Source: Chlorobiota bacterium
Lineage (GTDB): Bacteria; Bacteroidota; Bacteroidia; JAADEI01
Length of the DNA stretch: 45,471 nucleotides
Direction of reading: 5' to 3'
Assembly: GCA_013153515.1 (NCBI GenBank)
Contig: JAADEI010000136.1
Coordinates: 1 to 45,471 of the forward strand
Below the pieces are notes generated by a model. It did not search any database and was not told the DNA's origin. It saw nothing but the letters and a program-made list of their open reading frames with translations. Made by a program: the position numbers and the translations under genes. Of this stretch, positions 18,556 through 29,332 are shown one piece after another (position 1 is the first letter of the stretch; every line of letters begins with the position of its first letter).

Positions 18556-19893
18556 CTATATTGTTACGCCTATTGGTCTTCTGGCTGCCAACCTACCAGT
18601 TCTCATAAATCCTTCGTAATGACGCATAAGCAGATAACTCTCTATTTGCTGTAGTGTATCAAGCATAACAGAGACGATAATCAAAAGGGTTGTTCCGCCA
18701 AAGAACTGAGCGAACTGGTCGTTGATGCCGAATGAAGCGGCGAAAGCTGGCAGGATAGCAACGATACCAAGGAATATAGCTCCGGGAAGCGTAACACGAG
18801 AAATAATATTGTCAATATACTCTGCTGTTTTGCGACCGGGCTTCACACCCGGGATGAAAGCACCATTTCGTTTCATATCGTCCGCCATCTGGATTGGGTT
18901 ATAAATAACTGCCGTGTAGAAGTAAGTAAACAGAACAATAAGGATAAAGAGAACCAAATTATACCAGAAGGAAGTGTAGTCGCCAAAGGCTTGGGAAAGT
19001 GAAATAGCCCACTCAGACTCCGGGAAGAATTGGCTAATCATTGAAGGGATGAACATTAGAGCTTGGGCAAAGATGATAGGCATTACGCCGGCAGCATTAA
19101 CCTTGAATGGAATGTATTGTCTGGCTCCTTGGACTTGGACCATTCTGCCACCTACCATCCGTCGTGCATACTGAATAGGGATTCTTCTAACTGCAAGGGT
19201 TAGTGCGACAACAGCCATCGTAACCAAAATCAAAGCGGCTATTTCAATAATCAAGAATACAAGCCCTCCTGTTTGCCCAAAGCGTGTGGTTACTTCCGCA
19301 GCAAAGGCAAAAGGCAAGTCTGCTAAGATCCCAATAGTGATGAGCAGGGACACGCCGTTCCCAATGCCCCTATCCGTGATTTTTTCACCAAGCCACATAA
19401 CGAAGACAGTGCCGGCGGTCAACAGAAGGGTTGTAGTCAACCAGAACAATCCTTTGCTTACCACGATAGCCTCACCAGCCATGAAATTGAGATAAGTAAC
19501 ATACCCGCTTGCTTGAACAAGGGTTACGATAACTGTCAAATATCTAGTTATTTGGTTTAACTTACGTCTTCCGCTCTGCCCCTCCTGTTGCAACCTTTGG
19601 AAATAAGGGAAGGACACCCCAAGCAACTGAACTATAATAGATGCCGTAATATATGGCATTATACCAAGGGCGAAGATAGAGGCACGAGCGAAGGCACCAC
19701 CCGCAAACATATCAATCAATCCGGGAAGTCCCCCTTGTCCCTGTAGGACAGCCCTTAACTGCTGGACATCTATCCCCGGAAGAGCGATATATGAACCGAT
19801 TCTATAAACCAGAATTAACCCTAATGTGTAAAGTATCCTTCTCCTTAATTCTTCAACTTTCCAGATATCCCTGATGACTTGAATCAGTTTCAT
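18556..19893 (-). CDS. secY: Preprotein translocase subunit SecY
   Basis: ALGIMPYITASIIVQLL, GNGVSLLITIGI, AGVMPIIFAQALM, IPGVKPGRKTAEYID. Confidence 0.97.
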   Translation of the reverse strand: MKLIQVIRDIWKVEELRRRILYTLGLILVYRIGSYIALPGIDVQQLRAVLQGQGGLPGLIDMFAGGAFARASIFALGIMPYITASIIVQLLGVSFPYFQRLQQEGQSGRRKLNQITRYLTVIVTLVQASGYVTYLNFMAGEAIVVSKGLFWLTTTLLLTAGTVFVMWLGEKITDRGIGNGVSLLITIGILADLPFAFAAEVTTRFGQTGGLVFLIIEIAALILVTMAVVALTLAVRRIPIQYARRMVGGRMVQVQGARQYIPFKVNAAGVMPIIFAQALMFIPSMISQFFPESEWAISLSQAFGDYTSFWYNLVLFILIVLFTYFYTAVIYNPIQMADDMKRNGAFIPGVKPGRKTAEYIDNIISRVTLPGAIFLGIVAILPAFAASFGINDQFAQFFGGTTLLIIVSVMLDTLQQIESYLLMRHYEGFMRTGRLAARRPIGVTI

Positions 19894-19897
19894 TGTC

Positions 19898-20353
19898 CTA
19901 CGCCTTAATAATCTGTGGTTCTATACCTGCTGCTTTTATTTTCTCAATGGCTGACTTGCTAAATGCGTGAGCCTTGACAGGGACTTTAACAGTCCACTCA
20001 CCTACCCCCAGAACCTTTAAGGGCTTTTTCTTTTTAATAAGCCCTTTTTCAGCAAGAATTTCCGGACTCACTTCGTTCAAGCCATACTTCTCAACGAAAT
20101 ATACCAATTGAGCCAGATTAAGAGAAACATATTCCTTTCGCTTAGGCGGATTAAACCCCCTTTTAGGGTATTTAAGATGCAATGGAAGGTTTCCACCAGC
20201 AAACCCAGGTCTCAAGCTATATCCGGAACGAGACTGAGCACCTTTATTACCGCGTCCTGCAGTGGTTCCTTTGCCAGATGCATTACCTCTCCCAACTCTT
20301 TTCCTTCTTTTTACCGAACCTCTTGATGGTCTCAGGTTACTAAGCAAACTCAT
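19898..20353 (-). CDS. rplO: 50S ribosomal protein L15
   Basis: RVGRGNASGKGTTAGRGNKGAQSRSGYSLRPGFAGGNLPL. Confidence 0.96.
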   Translation of the reverse strand: MSLLSNLRPSRGSVKRRKRVGRGNASGKGTTAGRGNKGAQSRSGYSLRPGFAGGNLPLHLKYPKRGFNPPKRKEYVSLNLAQLVYFVEKYGLNEVSPEILAEKGLIKKKKPLKVLGVGEWTVKVPVKAHAFSKSAIEKIKAAGIEPQIIKA

Positions 20354-20565
20354 GACTCATTTATTTTCTCAGGTTTGTCCACCTCCTCCACTTTAACAAG
20401 ATGGGCAATCCTTTTTATCATTCCCTCTATTTGAGGCGTCAACCTATGTATCCTGCTTCTATTAATACGTCTAATTCCAAGTGCTTCGGCAGTCCGTTTG
20501 TTCCTCTTCGGTTCGCCTATCAGACTACGCACCAGCGTTACCTTAACATACTTTTCCTCAGCCAT
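20350..20565 (-). CDS. rpmD: 50S ribosomal protein L30
   Basis: [32 protein letters not shown]. Confidence 0.93.
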   Translation of the reverse strand: MAEEKYVKVTLVRSLIGEPKRNKRTAEALGIRRINRSRIHRLTPQIEGMIKRIAHLVKVEEVDKPEKINES

Positions 20566-21097
20566 TGAAGAGTTTATTTAAGGTTATTCCCCTTTGTCTC
20601 GCTATTGTAACAGGGTCCCTTAAGGAAAGTAATGCTTTCATTGTTGCCCTGACGACGTTATGTGGCGTTGTTGAACCAATAACCTTAGCAATAACATCAG
20701 TATAACCGGCACTTTCAAGTACGGCACGCATAGCGCCACCGGCAATAACTCCTGTACCCGGTGCCGCTCGTTTAATTATAACCCTTGTTCCCATCTCCTT
20801 TGCCTCAACGTCATGAGGGACAGTTCCTTGTAATATAGGCACTCTATACAAATTCTTTTTCGCCTGATCAGTAGCTTTCTCAACGGCAGCGGCTACCTCC
20901 CGAGCCTTCCCATGACCATATCCAACCACACCGTCCTGATCTCCCACTACGACCAACGCAGAAAATCTAAATGTTCTACCACCTTTTGTTACTTTAACAA
21001 CACGACGCACATTAACAACTCGTTCCTTAAGAGTTAAGTTAGAGATTTTGGGAATTGGGCGTCTTTTCTTTTTCCTGAATTGTACTCTTTCTGCCAT
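20558..21097 (-). CDS. rpsE: 30S ribosomal protein S5
   Basis: [37 protein letters not shown]. Confidence 0.97.
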   Translation of the reverse strand: MAERVQFRKKKRRPIPKISNLTLKERVVNVRRVVKVTKGGRTFRFSALVVVGDQDGVVGYGHGKAREVAAAVEKATDQAKKNLYRVPILQGTVPHDVEAKEMGTRVIIKRAAPGTGVIAGGAMRAVLESAGYTDVIAKVIGSTTPHNVVRATMKALLSLRDPVTIARQRGITLNKLFNG

Positions 21098-21108
21098 AAG
21101 AAAAATTT

Positions 21109-21480
21109 TTAGAAGTTAAGACCTTGGTTTCTGGCAGCATCCGCTAACGCCTTTATCCTTCCGTGGTATTTGTACCCATTTCTATCAAAAACCACTTTCG
21201 TGATGCCTTTTTCTAATGCCCTTTTGGCAACTAATTCGCCCACTTTTTGGGCTAACTCCGTCATAGGCAACTTCTCTCCTTTTAATTCTTTATCAAGGGA
21301 AGATGCTGACACTAATGTGTGTCCCTTTGTGTCGTCAATAATCTGGACATAGATATGCTTGTTACTGCGAAACACTGTCATCCTTGGTCTGTCCGGCGTT
21401 CCAAAAACCTTCTTTCTGATCCTCTTTTTGATTCTTTGTCTTCTGAAAACCTTATAGGTCTTTTCTTTTAGTGCTCCCAT
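21109..21480 (-). CDS. rplR: 50S ribosomal protein L18
   Basis: [57 protein letters not shown]. Confidence 0.96.
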   Translation of the reverse strand: MGALKEKTYKVFRRQRIKKRIRKKVFGTPDRPRMTVFRSNKHIYVQIIDDTKGHTLVSASSLDKELKGEKLPMTELAQKVGELVAKRALEKGITKVVFDRNGYKYHGRIKALADAARNQGLNF

Positions 21481-21487
21481 GCTTTAA

Positions 21488-22042
21488 TTATTTTTTAGCT
21501 GCTGCTTTTCCGGGTTTTCGTCTCACGTATTCCCCAACATACCTAATTCCCTTGCCGGTATAGACGTTAGGCTTCCTGAGCGACCTGATTTTAGCAGCCA
21601 CTTCACCGACAAGGGCTTTGTTTATCCCCTCCACATGAATCAACGTTTTCTCCTTTGTTCTCTCCACACTTATCTTAACTTCTGGCGGCGGGATAAAAAC
21701 TATTCCATGGGAATATCCCAGGGCAAGTTCGAGTACATCGCCCTTCATCTCTGCCCTGTAACCAACACCTATAACCTCCAGAGATTTTTTAAATCCTTTG
21801 CTAACCCCTTCAACTATATTGGCAATAAGTGTTCTATACAAGCCATGCATTGCTTTATGCCTCTTCTGGTCGGTAGGTCTCTTAACTTTTACAGTTCCAT
21901 CTTCTATTTCAACAATGATTTCTGGATGGACCTTAACACTGAGTTCTCCCTTGGGGCCTTTTGCCACAACGGTATTGTCTTCCAGCACTTTGACTTCAAC
22001 CCCCTCAGGAATCTGTATTGGTTTCCTTCCTATGTGCGACAT
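21488..22042 (-). CDS. rplF: 50S ribosomal protein L6
   Basis: MSHIGRKPIQIPEGVEV, RSLRKPNVYTGKGIRYVGEYVRRKPGKAA. Confidence 0.96.
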   Translation of the reverse strand: MSHIGRKPIQIPEGVEVKVLEDNTVVAKGPKGELSVKVHPEIIVEIEDGTVKVKRPTDQKRHKAMHGLYRTLIANIVEGVSKGFKKSLEVIGVGYRAEMKGDVLELALGYSHGIVFIPPPEVKISVERTKEKTLIHVEGINKALVGEVAAKIRSLRKPNVYTGKGIRYVGEYVRRKPGKAAAKK

Positions 22043-22055
22043 CTTAGTAAAAATT

Positions 22056-22460
22056 TTAGAATATGGTTGCTATTAGCTCTCCTCCTATGTTACGACGCCT
22101 TGCTTCCTTATCCGTCATTACCCCTTGGGACGTTGAAATAATCGCCACTCCAAGACCCGACTTCACTCTCGGCACATCAACTGCTTTAACATAAATCCTA
22201 CGTCCGGGCTTACTAACCCGCTTGAACTCCTTAATTACGGGTTCGCCGGTCACAGGGTCGTATTTAAGTGCTATGATTATCTTATCCTGACCTTGAGGCG
22301 TAGGCACAACCCTATATCCCCTAATAAACCCTTGACTTAACAGCAGTTCGGTCATTGCTTTTAACAGCTTGGAAGCAGGTATCTCAACTGTTTTATGGCG
22401 AGCCATTTGGGCATTTTTAACCCGTGCGATAAAATCTCCAACTGGGTCTGTTACTGCCAT
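22056..22460 (-). CDS. rpsH: 30S ribosomal protein S8
   Basis: DPVGDFIARVKNAQMARH, SKPGRRIYVKAVDVPRVKSGLGVAIISTSQGVMTDKEAR. Confidence 0.96.
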   Translation of the reverse strand: MAVTDPVGDFIARVKNAQMARHKTVEIPASKLLKAMTELLLSQGFIRGYRVVPTPQGQDKIIIALKYDPVTGEPVIKEFKRVSKPGRRIYVKAVDVPRVKSGLGVAIISTSQGVMTDKEARRRNIGGELIATIF

Positions 22461-22472
22461 ATTTCTCTTATT

Positions 22473-22742
22473 TTACCAGCTTGCTTTTCTAATTCCAGGT
22501 ATTTGTCCTGAGGCTGCCAATTCGCGGAAATGAATTCTGCAAAGCCCATAAAGTCTAATATAGCCTCTTCCCCTTCCACAAATTCTGCATCTGTTACGGA
22601 CCCTAACAGGGGAAGAGTTTCTTGGAAGGCGGTCTAATGCCTCCCAGTTTCCCTCGGCTTTAAGCCGAGCCCTCTTCTCTCTGTATTTTTCAACTAGTCT
22701 CTTTCGCTTTTCATTCCGGGCTATTGTGGCTTTATTTGGCAT
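22473..22742 (-). CDS. rpsN: 30S ribosomal protein S14, long form with C-X2-C-X12-C-X2-H motif
   Basis: 89 aa; [51 protein letters not shown]. Confidence 0.95.
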   Translation of the reverse strand: MPNKATIARNEKRKRLVEKYREKRARLKAEGNWEALDRLPRNSSPVRVRNRCRICGRGRGYIRLYGLCRIHFRELAASGQIPGIRKASW

Positions 22743-22755
22743 AATGCTTCTCTAT

Positions 22756-23379
22756 TTATTGTTGCTGTTCTTGTTCCTGTGTAGTTGTTTTTTGCTCCCT
22801 TCGCACAAAGGGAAAACCAAGTTCTTCAAGCAATGCTTTGGCTTCCTCATCTGTGTCCGCGGTGGTAACTATTGTTATATCCAATCCTGTTACCTTGGGA
22901 ACTTTGTCGATATTTATCTCTGGGAAAACGATTTGTTCAGCGATACCAAAGGAAAAATTACCTTTTCCGTCAAATCCAGTGTCTTTAACTCCTCTAAAAT
23001 CTCTAACCCGGGGCAATGCGATTGTTATGAGCCTGTCAAGGAATTCCCACATTCTATCCCCTCGCAGGGTTACCCGAACGCCAACGTTCATGCCTTGGCG
23101 GATCTTAAATCCTGCTTCTGATTTCCTTGCCTTTGTAAACACGGCTTTTTGTCCGGCTATCAAAGTTAATTCTTCCAAAGCAGCCTCGGCTAGCCGCTTG
23201 TCATTTAGAGCATAACCAATGCCTCTATTAAGGTTTATTTTCACAAGCCTGGGCACTTCCATTATATTTTTATACCCGAACCGTTCCATCAGTTTAGGGA
23301 CCACTTCCTTATAATACTTCTCTTTGAGCCGAGGTATATATTTTTCCGTTGTTTCTGGTTGTGCTTGTTTCTCCGCCAT
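22756..23379 (-). CDS. rplE: 50S ribosomal protein L5 with Gln-rich C-terminal tail
   Basis: [47 protein letters not shown]; tail [14 protein letters not shown]. Confidence 0.96.
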   Translation of the reverse strand: MAEKQAQPETTEKYIPRLKEKYYKEVVPKLMERFGYKNIMEVPRLVKINLNRGIGYALNDKRLAEAALEELTLIAGQKAVFTKARKSEAGFKIRQGMNVGVRVTLRGDRMWEFLDRLITIALPRVRDFRGVKDTGFDGKGNFSFGIAEQIVFPEINIDKVPKVTGLDITIVTTADTDEEAKALLEELGFPFVRREQKTTTQEQEQQQ

Positions 23380-23726
23380 CAGTCAATTATTTTACCACTT
23401 TTTTTAGCGTAGCGAACCAGTTTTCCTTCTTCGTTACGTTTCCTGCCCACACGGGTGGGTTCTCCCGTTTCAGGGTCAATTAACATAACATTGGATATGT
23501 GGATAGGGCGTTCTACTTTTATTATCCCGCCCTGTGGGAATTGTTCAGAGGGCTTGACATGTTTAACATTGACGACTCCTTCAACCAGAATACGCTGTTC
23601 CTCAGGGAATACCTTTATAACCCGTCCTTTATGCCCTCTAAACTTCCCTCTCATTACCATAACAATGTCGTCCTTCTTAATTTTAAGTTTAATTCGTTTC
23701 CGCTTAGTTTCTTTTTTCTTCCCCAT
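23379..23726 (-). CDS. rplX: 50S ribosomal protein L24
   Basis: [44 protein letters not shown]-type KOW protein. Confidence 0.95.
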   Translation of the reverse strand: MGKKKETKRKRIKLKIKKDDIVMVMRGKFRGHKGRVIKVFPEEQRILVEGVVNVKHVKPSEQFPQGGIIKVERPIHISNVMLIDPETGEPTRVGRKRNEEGKLVRYAKKSGKIID

Positions 23727-23738
23727 GGCTATGCAAAA

Positions 23739-24107
23739 TTAAACAACTTCAGGTGCTAAGGAAACCACTCTTGTAAATCCTTTGTCTCTTAATTCCCGAG
23801 CCACTGGTCCGAAAACACGTGTTCCGATTGGCTCATCGGCTTGGTTGAGCAGCACCACTGCGTTATCGTCAAATCTGACGTAGGACCCATCTTTCCGGCG
23901 AACCTCTTTCTTTGTTCTGACTATCACTGCTCTAACTACCTTCCCTTTTTCCATTGAGGATCCGGGAATTGTTTTTTTAACAGAAACCACTATGCGGTCT
24001 CCAACACTGGCAAACTTCTTAGCCGATTCGCCCAATATACCAATGCACATAACCTCCCGCGCTCCTGTATTGTCTGCGACCTTGAGTTTTGTCATTCTTT
24101 GAATCAT
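23739..24107 (-). CDS. rplN: 50S ribosomal protein L14
   Basis: [65 protein letters not shown]. Confidence 0.97.
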   Translation of the reverse strand: MIQRMTKLKVADNTGAREVMCIGILGESAKKFASVGDRIVVSVKKTIPGSSMEKGKVVRAVIVRTKKEVRRKDGSYVRFDDNAVVLLNQADEPIGTRVFGPVARELRDKGFTRVVSLAPEVV

Positions 24108-24132
24108 AACTCATTTTTTTTACCATTAACAT

Positions 24133-24516
24133 TTAAGGTTTTTCAAGGTCTTCGGGTTCCTTAGTGGATTCCTGTTCAACGTCCAACTTTTGAACTTTGG
24201 CGACTATCTCAACAACTCTCCATCTTTTCCTCTTGCTTAGAGGGCGCGTTTCCATAATTCTCACTACGTCTCCTTCCTCGCATATATTATTCTCGTCATG
24301 AGCCATAAATTTTTTGTGGCGTACTACTGTCTTGCCATATCGGGGGTGCAAAAATCGTCTTTCGACCTTAACTACTACTGTCTTATCCATTTTATTGGAC
24401 ACAACAACTCCCACCAGCTCTTTCCTTCGCCCCCTCTTTTTAGGGCTGGCTGTCTTATTGGTTTCTTGAACCGTCTGATTTTCCTGTTGAATTTCATTTT
24501 TTTCTGTCATACCCAA
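24133..24516 (-). CDS. rpsQ: 30S ribosomal protein S17 with N- and C-terminal extensions
   Basis: [73 protein letters not shown]. Confidence 0.94.
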   Translation of the reverse strand: MGMTEKNEIQQENQTVQETNKTASPKKRGRRKELVGVVVSNKMDKTVVVKVERRFLHPRYGKTVVRHKKFMAHDENNICEEGDVVRIMETRPLSKRKRWRVVEIVAKVQKLDVEQESTKEPEDLEKP

Positions 24517-24518
24517 AC

Positions 24519-24737
24519 TTATTTACTGTTTTGACCTTGCTTTTTCTCTCGCTGTCTACGGTTCCACTCAGTAAGCAATCTGGCAATAAATTTCCTTTGA
24601 AATCTCAATCTCATTGGATTTTCCAAAGGTGTGATTTTATGAGCCCATTTCATTCTCACATATCTTCTTTGCTCTTCCTCAATTCTTTCTTTTAGTTCTT
24701 CATCACTTAATTGCCTTATTTCACTCATCTTAAGCAT
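24519..24737 (-). CDS. rpmC: 50S ribosomal protein L29
   Basis: [42 protein letters not shown]; alternative ATG at about 24728. Confidence 0.93.
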   Translation of the reverse strand: MLKMSEIRQLSDEELKERIEEEQRRYVRMKWAHKITPLENPMRLRFQRKFIARLLTEWNRRQREKKQGQNSK

Positions 24738-24744
24738 AGCTCAA

Positions 24745-25170
24745 TTATTTTCCTTCTTGATAATCTGGTCTAACTACAAATTTTGTTGGAATAGGCAATT
24801 TATGGGAAGCCAGTCTAAACGCTTCTTGTGCTTCTGCCATGCTAACTCCATCAATCTCAAAAAGAATCCTTCCGGGTTTGACAACTGCCGCCCAGTGGTC
24901 AAGGTCGCCTTTACCTTTACCCATCCTAACTTCAAGGGGCTTTTTAGTTATGGGTTTATCTGGAAATATCCTAATCCATAGCTTACCTTCACGGCGTAGG
25001 AACCTGCTTATAGCGACCCGTGCTGCTTCTATCTGTCTATCAGATATCCATGCGTGTCCGAGCGCTTTGAGACCGAATGAGCCAAAGGCTAATGTGTGTC
25101 CTCTTGTGGAAACACCTCTCATCCTACCCCGTTGCTGTTTCCTCCATTTATATCTCCTTGGTTGCATCAT
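24745..25170 (-). CDS. rplP: 50S ribosomal protein L16
   Basis: [64 protein letters not shown]. Confidence 0.97.
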   Translation of the reverse strand: MMQPRRYKWRKQQRGRMRGVSTRGHTLAFGSFGLKALGHAWISDRQIEAARVAISRFLRREGKLWIRIFPDKPITKKPLEVRMGKGKGDLDHWAAVVKPGRILFEIDGVSMAEAQEAFRLASHKLPIPTKFVVRPDYQEGK

Positions 25171-25178
25171 GGCTCACA

Positions 25179-25892
25179 CTATTTTTTTATGGGACGATTA
25201 TAAGTTCGGCGTTTGAGTGCTTTATGTTGAACTGCTGCGGGGGCTGGAATTGACAAGTCTCGTTTTCCATATACTTCTCCTCTACAAATCCAAACTTTAA
25301 CACCAATAACCCCCCATTTAGTAAATGCTTCTTTGATGGCATAATCAATATCAGCGCGAAGTGTACTGAGGGGGACTCGTCCATCCATATATTTCTCTGT
25401 TCTTGCTATTTCTGCTCCTCCCAATCTTCCTGAAACATGAACTTTTATTCCTTCTGCCCCCATCCTCATTGTAGTATTAATAGCTGCTTTCACTGCTCTT
25501 CTATGATTCACTCGTGCCTCTATCTGCCTGGCTATTGTTTCTGCTACCAATGGTGCCTCTAATTCAGGGCGGTTAATCTCCCCAACTTTGACATCAACTT
25601 CTTCCCCAGTCAGAGCTTTCAATTCCTCGGTCAACATATTGATTTCCTTACCTCCTTTGCCGACAATGACTCCTGGACGGGAAGTAAAGATTGTAACAAC
25701 TATTCTTTTGGGGAATCGTTCAATAATAATCCTTGATATTCCAGCCCGGGGAAATCTTTTCTGGATGTATTGTCTGATCTGCCAATCACCGTGCACTTTA
25801 TCTGCAAATTGCTTTTTATCCCCGAGCCACATGCTGTCCCATCCTCTGATGATGCCTAACCTATTACCAATCGGATTTGTCTTCTGTCCCAT
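25179..25892 (-). CDS. rpsC: 30S ribosomal protein S3
   Basis: [68 protein letters not shown]. Confidence 0.97.
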   Translation of the reverse strand: MGQKTNPIGNRLGIIRGWDSMWLGDKKQFADKVHGDWQIRQYIQKRFPRAGISRIIIERFPKRIVVTIFTSRPGVIVGKGGKEINMLTEELKALTGEEVDVKVGEINRPELEAPLVAETIARQIEARVNHRRAVKAAINTTMRMGAEGIKVHVSGRLGGAEIARTEKYMDGRVPLSTLRADIDYAIKEAFTKWGVIGVKVWICRGEVYGKRDLSIPAPAAVQHKALKRRTYNRPIKK

Positions 25893-25897
25893 TGCGC

Positions 25898-26290
25898 TTA
25901 TTTAGTTGTGTCTTGTGTTTCATTTAGTTCCTGCAACAACTTTTCATTTTTAGAATCAACAATTATTAATACATGGCTGGTTCTTCTTTTATAGGGATGA
26001 GCCCTTCCTCTGCTCACTGGTCTCCACCGTTTGTAAGCAGGTCCTTGATTAACGATAATGGTTTTGATGTATAGTTCGGCTTCTTCTATTGGTATGTCAG
26101 GATGTTTATATTGCCAGTTTGCCACTGCTGAACGTAATAGTTTCAGAATGGGGTAAGAAGCTCTCTTTCTAACCATTTTTAAGAGTTCCATTGCGGTATT
26201 AACATCTTTGTTTCGGATCACATCAGCGACGGGCATCACCTTCCGTGGTGATATTCTAAGGTTCCTGAGTAGAGCTCTTGCCTCTGCCAT
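25898..26290 (-). CDS. rplV: 50S ribosomal protein L22
   Basis: [59 protein letters not shown]. Confidence 0.96.
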   Translation of the reverse strand: MAEARALLRNLRISPRKVMPVADVIRNKDVNTAMELLKMVRKRASYPILKLLRSAVANWQYKHPDIPIEEAELYIKTIIVNQGPAYKRWRPVSRGRAHPYKRRTSHVLIIVDSKNEKLLQELNETQDTTK

Positions 26291-26293
26291 ACC

Positions 26294-26563
26294 TTACTTT
26301 ATTTTTTTGGAGCTGTGTCCTCTAAATGTTCTTGTTGGGGCGAATTCACCTAATTTGTGTCCCACCATTTGCTCGGTTATATAGACAGGGACGAAACCTT
26401 TGCCGTTGTGTACTGCTATTGTGTGCCCAACCATTTCTGGAACAATTGTGGAGCGGCGGGACCACGTCTTTATTACCTCCTTTTTGCCCTCCTCGTTGAG
26501 CTTAGTTATCTTTTTCATTAGTTTAGGTGCTACGTAGGGTCCTTTTTTAAGCGACCGTGGCAT
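26294..26563 (-). CDS. rpsS: 30S ribosomal protein S19
   Basis: [70 protein letters not shown]. Confidence 0.97.
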   Translation of the reverse strand: MPRSLKKGPYVAPKLMKKITKLNEEGKKEVIKTWSRRSTIVPEMVGHTIAVHNGKGFVPVYITEQMVGHKLGEFAPTRTFRGHSSKKIK

Positions 26564-26571
26564 ACTTCACA

Positions 26572-27411
26572 TTATTTAGATCTTTCAGTTTCTTTACGGC
26601 GACGAATGATAAAGACAGAGGTTGGGTTTCTTTTCTTCCTCGTCTTTTTACCCTTGGCATACAGCCCGGACCTAGACCTTGGATGTCCTCCGGAGTGTTT
26701 TCCTTCACCACCGCCCATTGGGTGGTCCACCGGGTTCATCGCCACCCCTCTGGTTCGTGGACGCCTATTCATCCAGCGATGTCTTCCAGCCTTGCCTATA
26801 ACGATGAGGTTATGGTCAACGTTAGAGACTCTACCTATGGTTGCCTTGCATGTTTGCAACACCTTCCTAATTTCCCCGGAAGGCATTTTTAGTATAGCGA
26901 ACTTGCCTTCCCTGCCTACTAGTTGAGCACCTGTTCCAGCTGCTCTAACCAGTTGACCGCCATGTCCGGGCCATAATTCTATATTGTGAACGACTGTACC
27001 AACTGGGATTTTTTCGAGGGGCAGAGCGTTTCCGACCTTAATTGGGGCGTCTGGTCCTGAGATAATTGTATCTCCCACTTTAATACCGTCAGGAGCAATT
27101 ATGTATCTCTTTTCCCCGTCAACATAGACAACCAAGCTGATATACGCTGACCTATTGGGATCATACTCTATTGTTTTCACTACTGCGGGAATTCCATCTT
27201 TGTCTCGCTTAAAATCAATGATTCGGTAGCGTCTTTTGTGCCCACCGCCTCTATATCTCATTGTGCGGCGTCCTTGATTATTCCTGCCCGCTTTGTTTTT
27301 ATACTTAGCTAATAAACTTTTTTGTGGCTCATCAGTGGTTAACTCTTCAAATGTGTTAACCGTCATGAATCGGCGTCCGGGCGTGATGGGTTTAAATTTT
27401 TTGACTGGCAT
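26572..27411 (-). CDS. rplB: 50S ribosomal protein L2
   Basis: [69 protein letters not shown]. Confidence 0.97.
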   Translation of the reverse strand: MPVKKFKPITPGRRFMTVNTFEELTTDEPQKSLLAKYKNKAGRNNQGRRTMRYRGGGHKRRYRIIDFKRDKDGIPAVVKTIEYDPNRSAYISLVVYVDGEKRYIIAPDGIKVGDTIISGPDAPIKVGNALPLEKIPVGTVVHNIELWPGHGGQLVRAAGTGAQLVGREGKFAILKMPSGEIRKVLQTCKATIGRVSNVDHNLIVIGKAGRHRWMNRRPRTRGVAMNPVDHPMGGGEGKHSGGHPRSRSGLYAKGKKTRKKRNPTSVFIIRRRKETERSK

Positions 27412-27422
27412 GGCTTCTTTCT

Positions 27423-27725
27423 TTACACATTAAGATTTAGCAGGTCTATTGATTCTCCCGGGGCTAAGGTTACAATAGCCTTTTTGTAGGGACGCTTTTT
27501 CCCTTTTATAACCCCTCTTCTTGTGTATCTAACCCTTACCTTCCCGGGAACTATCATAGTGTTTACTTTAACGACTTTGACGCCAAAAAGTTTCTCAATT
27601 GCGTCTTTTATTTGCAATTTGTTTGCACGCATATCCACTTCAAATACGTAGCGGTTGAATTTCTCTTGTAGTTGAGTAGATTTTTCGGTTAGAATAGGTC
27701 TTTTGATTATTTCATGCGGTTTCAT
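27423..27725 (-). CDS. rplW: 50S ribosomal protein L23
   Basis: [52 protein letters not shown]. Confidence 0.95.
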   Translation of the reverse strand: MKPHEIIKRPILTEKSTQLQEKFNRYVFEVDMRANKLQIKDAIEKLFGVKVVKVNTMIVPGKVRVRYTRRGVIKGKKRPYKKAIVTLAPGESIDLLNLNV

Positions 27726-28368
27726 GACTTACGGATTTTGAGGGGGAGAGCCAATCTGCGGTCTTTAAAATTGCTTTTTCAGTAAAAAGGAGGGTATATG
27801 GTCTGACTATTATGTATGTATTGAGCGAGTAGTAAGGTAACACTTCAACATAGGGCAAATTACGAGCAGATAGATAGATATTCCTATTTGGTTCTGGGAG
27901 GACGAGCAGAGTGAATCTTTTAGATGCATTCAAAGCTTCAAGTATCTTAATAATTTCCTTTGTTTTAGGGATTTCAATTGAGAAATCTTCAACGACTTTA
28001 ATTGCATTGTTGGCTGCTTGTGCACTCAAGGCACTTCTACGTGCCAGATTCTGCATTTTCTTATTGAGTTTGATGCTATAGTCTCTTGGTTGTGGTCCAA
28101 AGACCCTGCCTCCACCTCTGAATATGGGGCTAGTGCGTTGACCGGCTCGTGCCTGTCCAGTGTGTTTTTGGGGTCTTATTTTTCTTGTGGAGCCCTGGAC
28201 CTCTCCACGGGTTTTAGTCTTGTGTGTTCCTCTGTGTAGGGAAGCCAGATAGCGCTTAATGTCTAAATACATAACATGTTCGTTGGGCTCAATGGAAAAA
28301 ACATTATCTGGAACTTCCACTTCCCGTCCTGTTTCTTGACCCGTAATAGAATAGACTGGAAACTTCAT
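27712..28368 (-). CDS. rplD: 50S ribosomal protein L4
   Basis: GTHKTKTRGEVQGSTRKIRPQKHTGQARAGQRTSPIFRGGGRVFGPQPRDYS. Confidence 0.96.
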   Translation of the reverse strand: MKFPVYSITGQETGREVEVPDNVFSIEPNEHVMYLDIKRYLASLHRGTHKTKTRGEVQGSTRKIRPQKHTGQARAGQRTSPIFRGGGRVFGPQPRDYSIKLNKKMQNLARRSALSAQAANNAIKVVEDFSIEIPKTKEIIKILEALNASKRFTLLVLPEPNRNIYLSARNLPYVEVLPYYSLNTYIIVRPYTLLFTEKAILKTADWLSPSKSVSHETA

Positions 28369-28371
28369 TTT

Positions 28372-29001
28372 TTACACTATTTTTTTTCTAAGTATTACAA
28401 ATTCTCCCTTGGGTCCTGGCACACTCCCTTTAACAAGAACCCAATTCTTTTCAGGAATAATCTTTATTATTTCAAGATTTTTAATTGTTACTTTTTCATT
28501 GCCCATTCTACCTGCCATTCTCTTGCCCTTCACTACGCGAGCGGGGAATGTTGCGGCACCTATTGAGCCACCGTGCCGTTCTTGGTCTTTTTGCCCGTGG
28601 GTTTGTCCACCCACACCACTAAACCCATGTCTTTTAACAACACCTTGAAATCCCTTCCCCTTGGACCTTCCAGTAATGTCAATAATTTCACCTTCCGAGA
28701 AGACATCTTGAATAGCTAAAGTCTGTCCAACTTCAACCTCAATAGGAAAATCTCTGAACTCAACCAGTTTCCTCTTGGGGGTTGTTCCTGCTTTTTCAAA
28801 ATGTTTAAGCAATGGTTTGGGGGTATTTTTTACTTTTCTTTCACCGCCCCCCAACTGGACAGCACTATATCCATCTTTTTCTGGTATTCTTATTTGAACC
28901 ACTACATTAGGCTCCACCTCAATAATTGTAACTCCTATATTGGTACCATCCTCCTTAAAAATTCTCGTCATTCCCACTTTCTTACCGATCAAACCTTTCA
29001 T
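28372..29001 (-). CDS. rplC: 50S ribosomal protein L3
   Basis: MKGLIGKKVGMTRIFKEDGT, GRSKGKGFQGVVKRHGFSGVGGQTHGQKDQERHGGSIG. Confidence 0.97.
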   Translation of the reverse strand: MKGLIGKKVGMTRIFKEDGTNIGVTIIEVEPNVVVQIRIPEKDGYSAVQLGGGERKVKNTPKPLLKHFEKAGTTPKRKLVEFRDFPIEVEVGQTLAIQDVFSEGEIIDITGRSKGKGFQGVVKRHGFSGVGGQTHGQKDQERHGGSIGAATFPARVVKGKRMAGRMGNEKVTIKNLEIIKIIPEKNWVLVKGSVPGPKGEFVILRKKIV

Positions 29002-29008
29002 AGCTTAT

Positions 29009-29332
29009 TTATTTTACCTTTACCACAATATCTACACTACTTGGGATCTCCAGTTTTCTGAGTGCCTCCACCGTCTCTTGTGCACTCTTAGGATAGATAT
29101 CTATTATCCGCTTATGTACTCTAATTTCAAACTGTTCACGGGAATCCTTATTGACGTGTGGGGACCTCAAGACAGTAAACCTTCTAATTCTAGTTGGGAG
29201 CGGAATAGGTCCTTTCACTGTGGCTCCCACATTTTTTACAGTCTTCACGATTCTTTCTGCGGTCCTATCTACCAAGGAATGATCGTATGACTGCAACTTT
29301 ATCCGAATGCTACTTATTCTTGGTGGCATCAC
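29009..29332 (-). CDS. rpsJ: 30S ribosomal protein S10
   Basis: [61 protein letters not shown]. Confidence 0.97.
   Translation of the reverse strand: MMPPRISSIRIKLQSYDHSLVDRTAERIVKTVKNVGATVKGPIPLPTRIRRFTVLRSPHVNKDSREQFEIRVHKRIIDIYPKSAQETVEALRKLEIPSSVDIVVKVK

Noticed and set aside
21635-22141. 168-aa plus-strand ORF antisense to rplF/rpsH
   Set aside because: Antisense to two confident ribosomal protein genes; typical shadow ORF.
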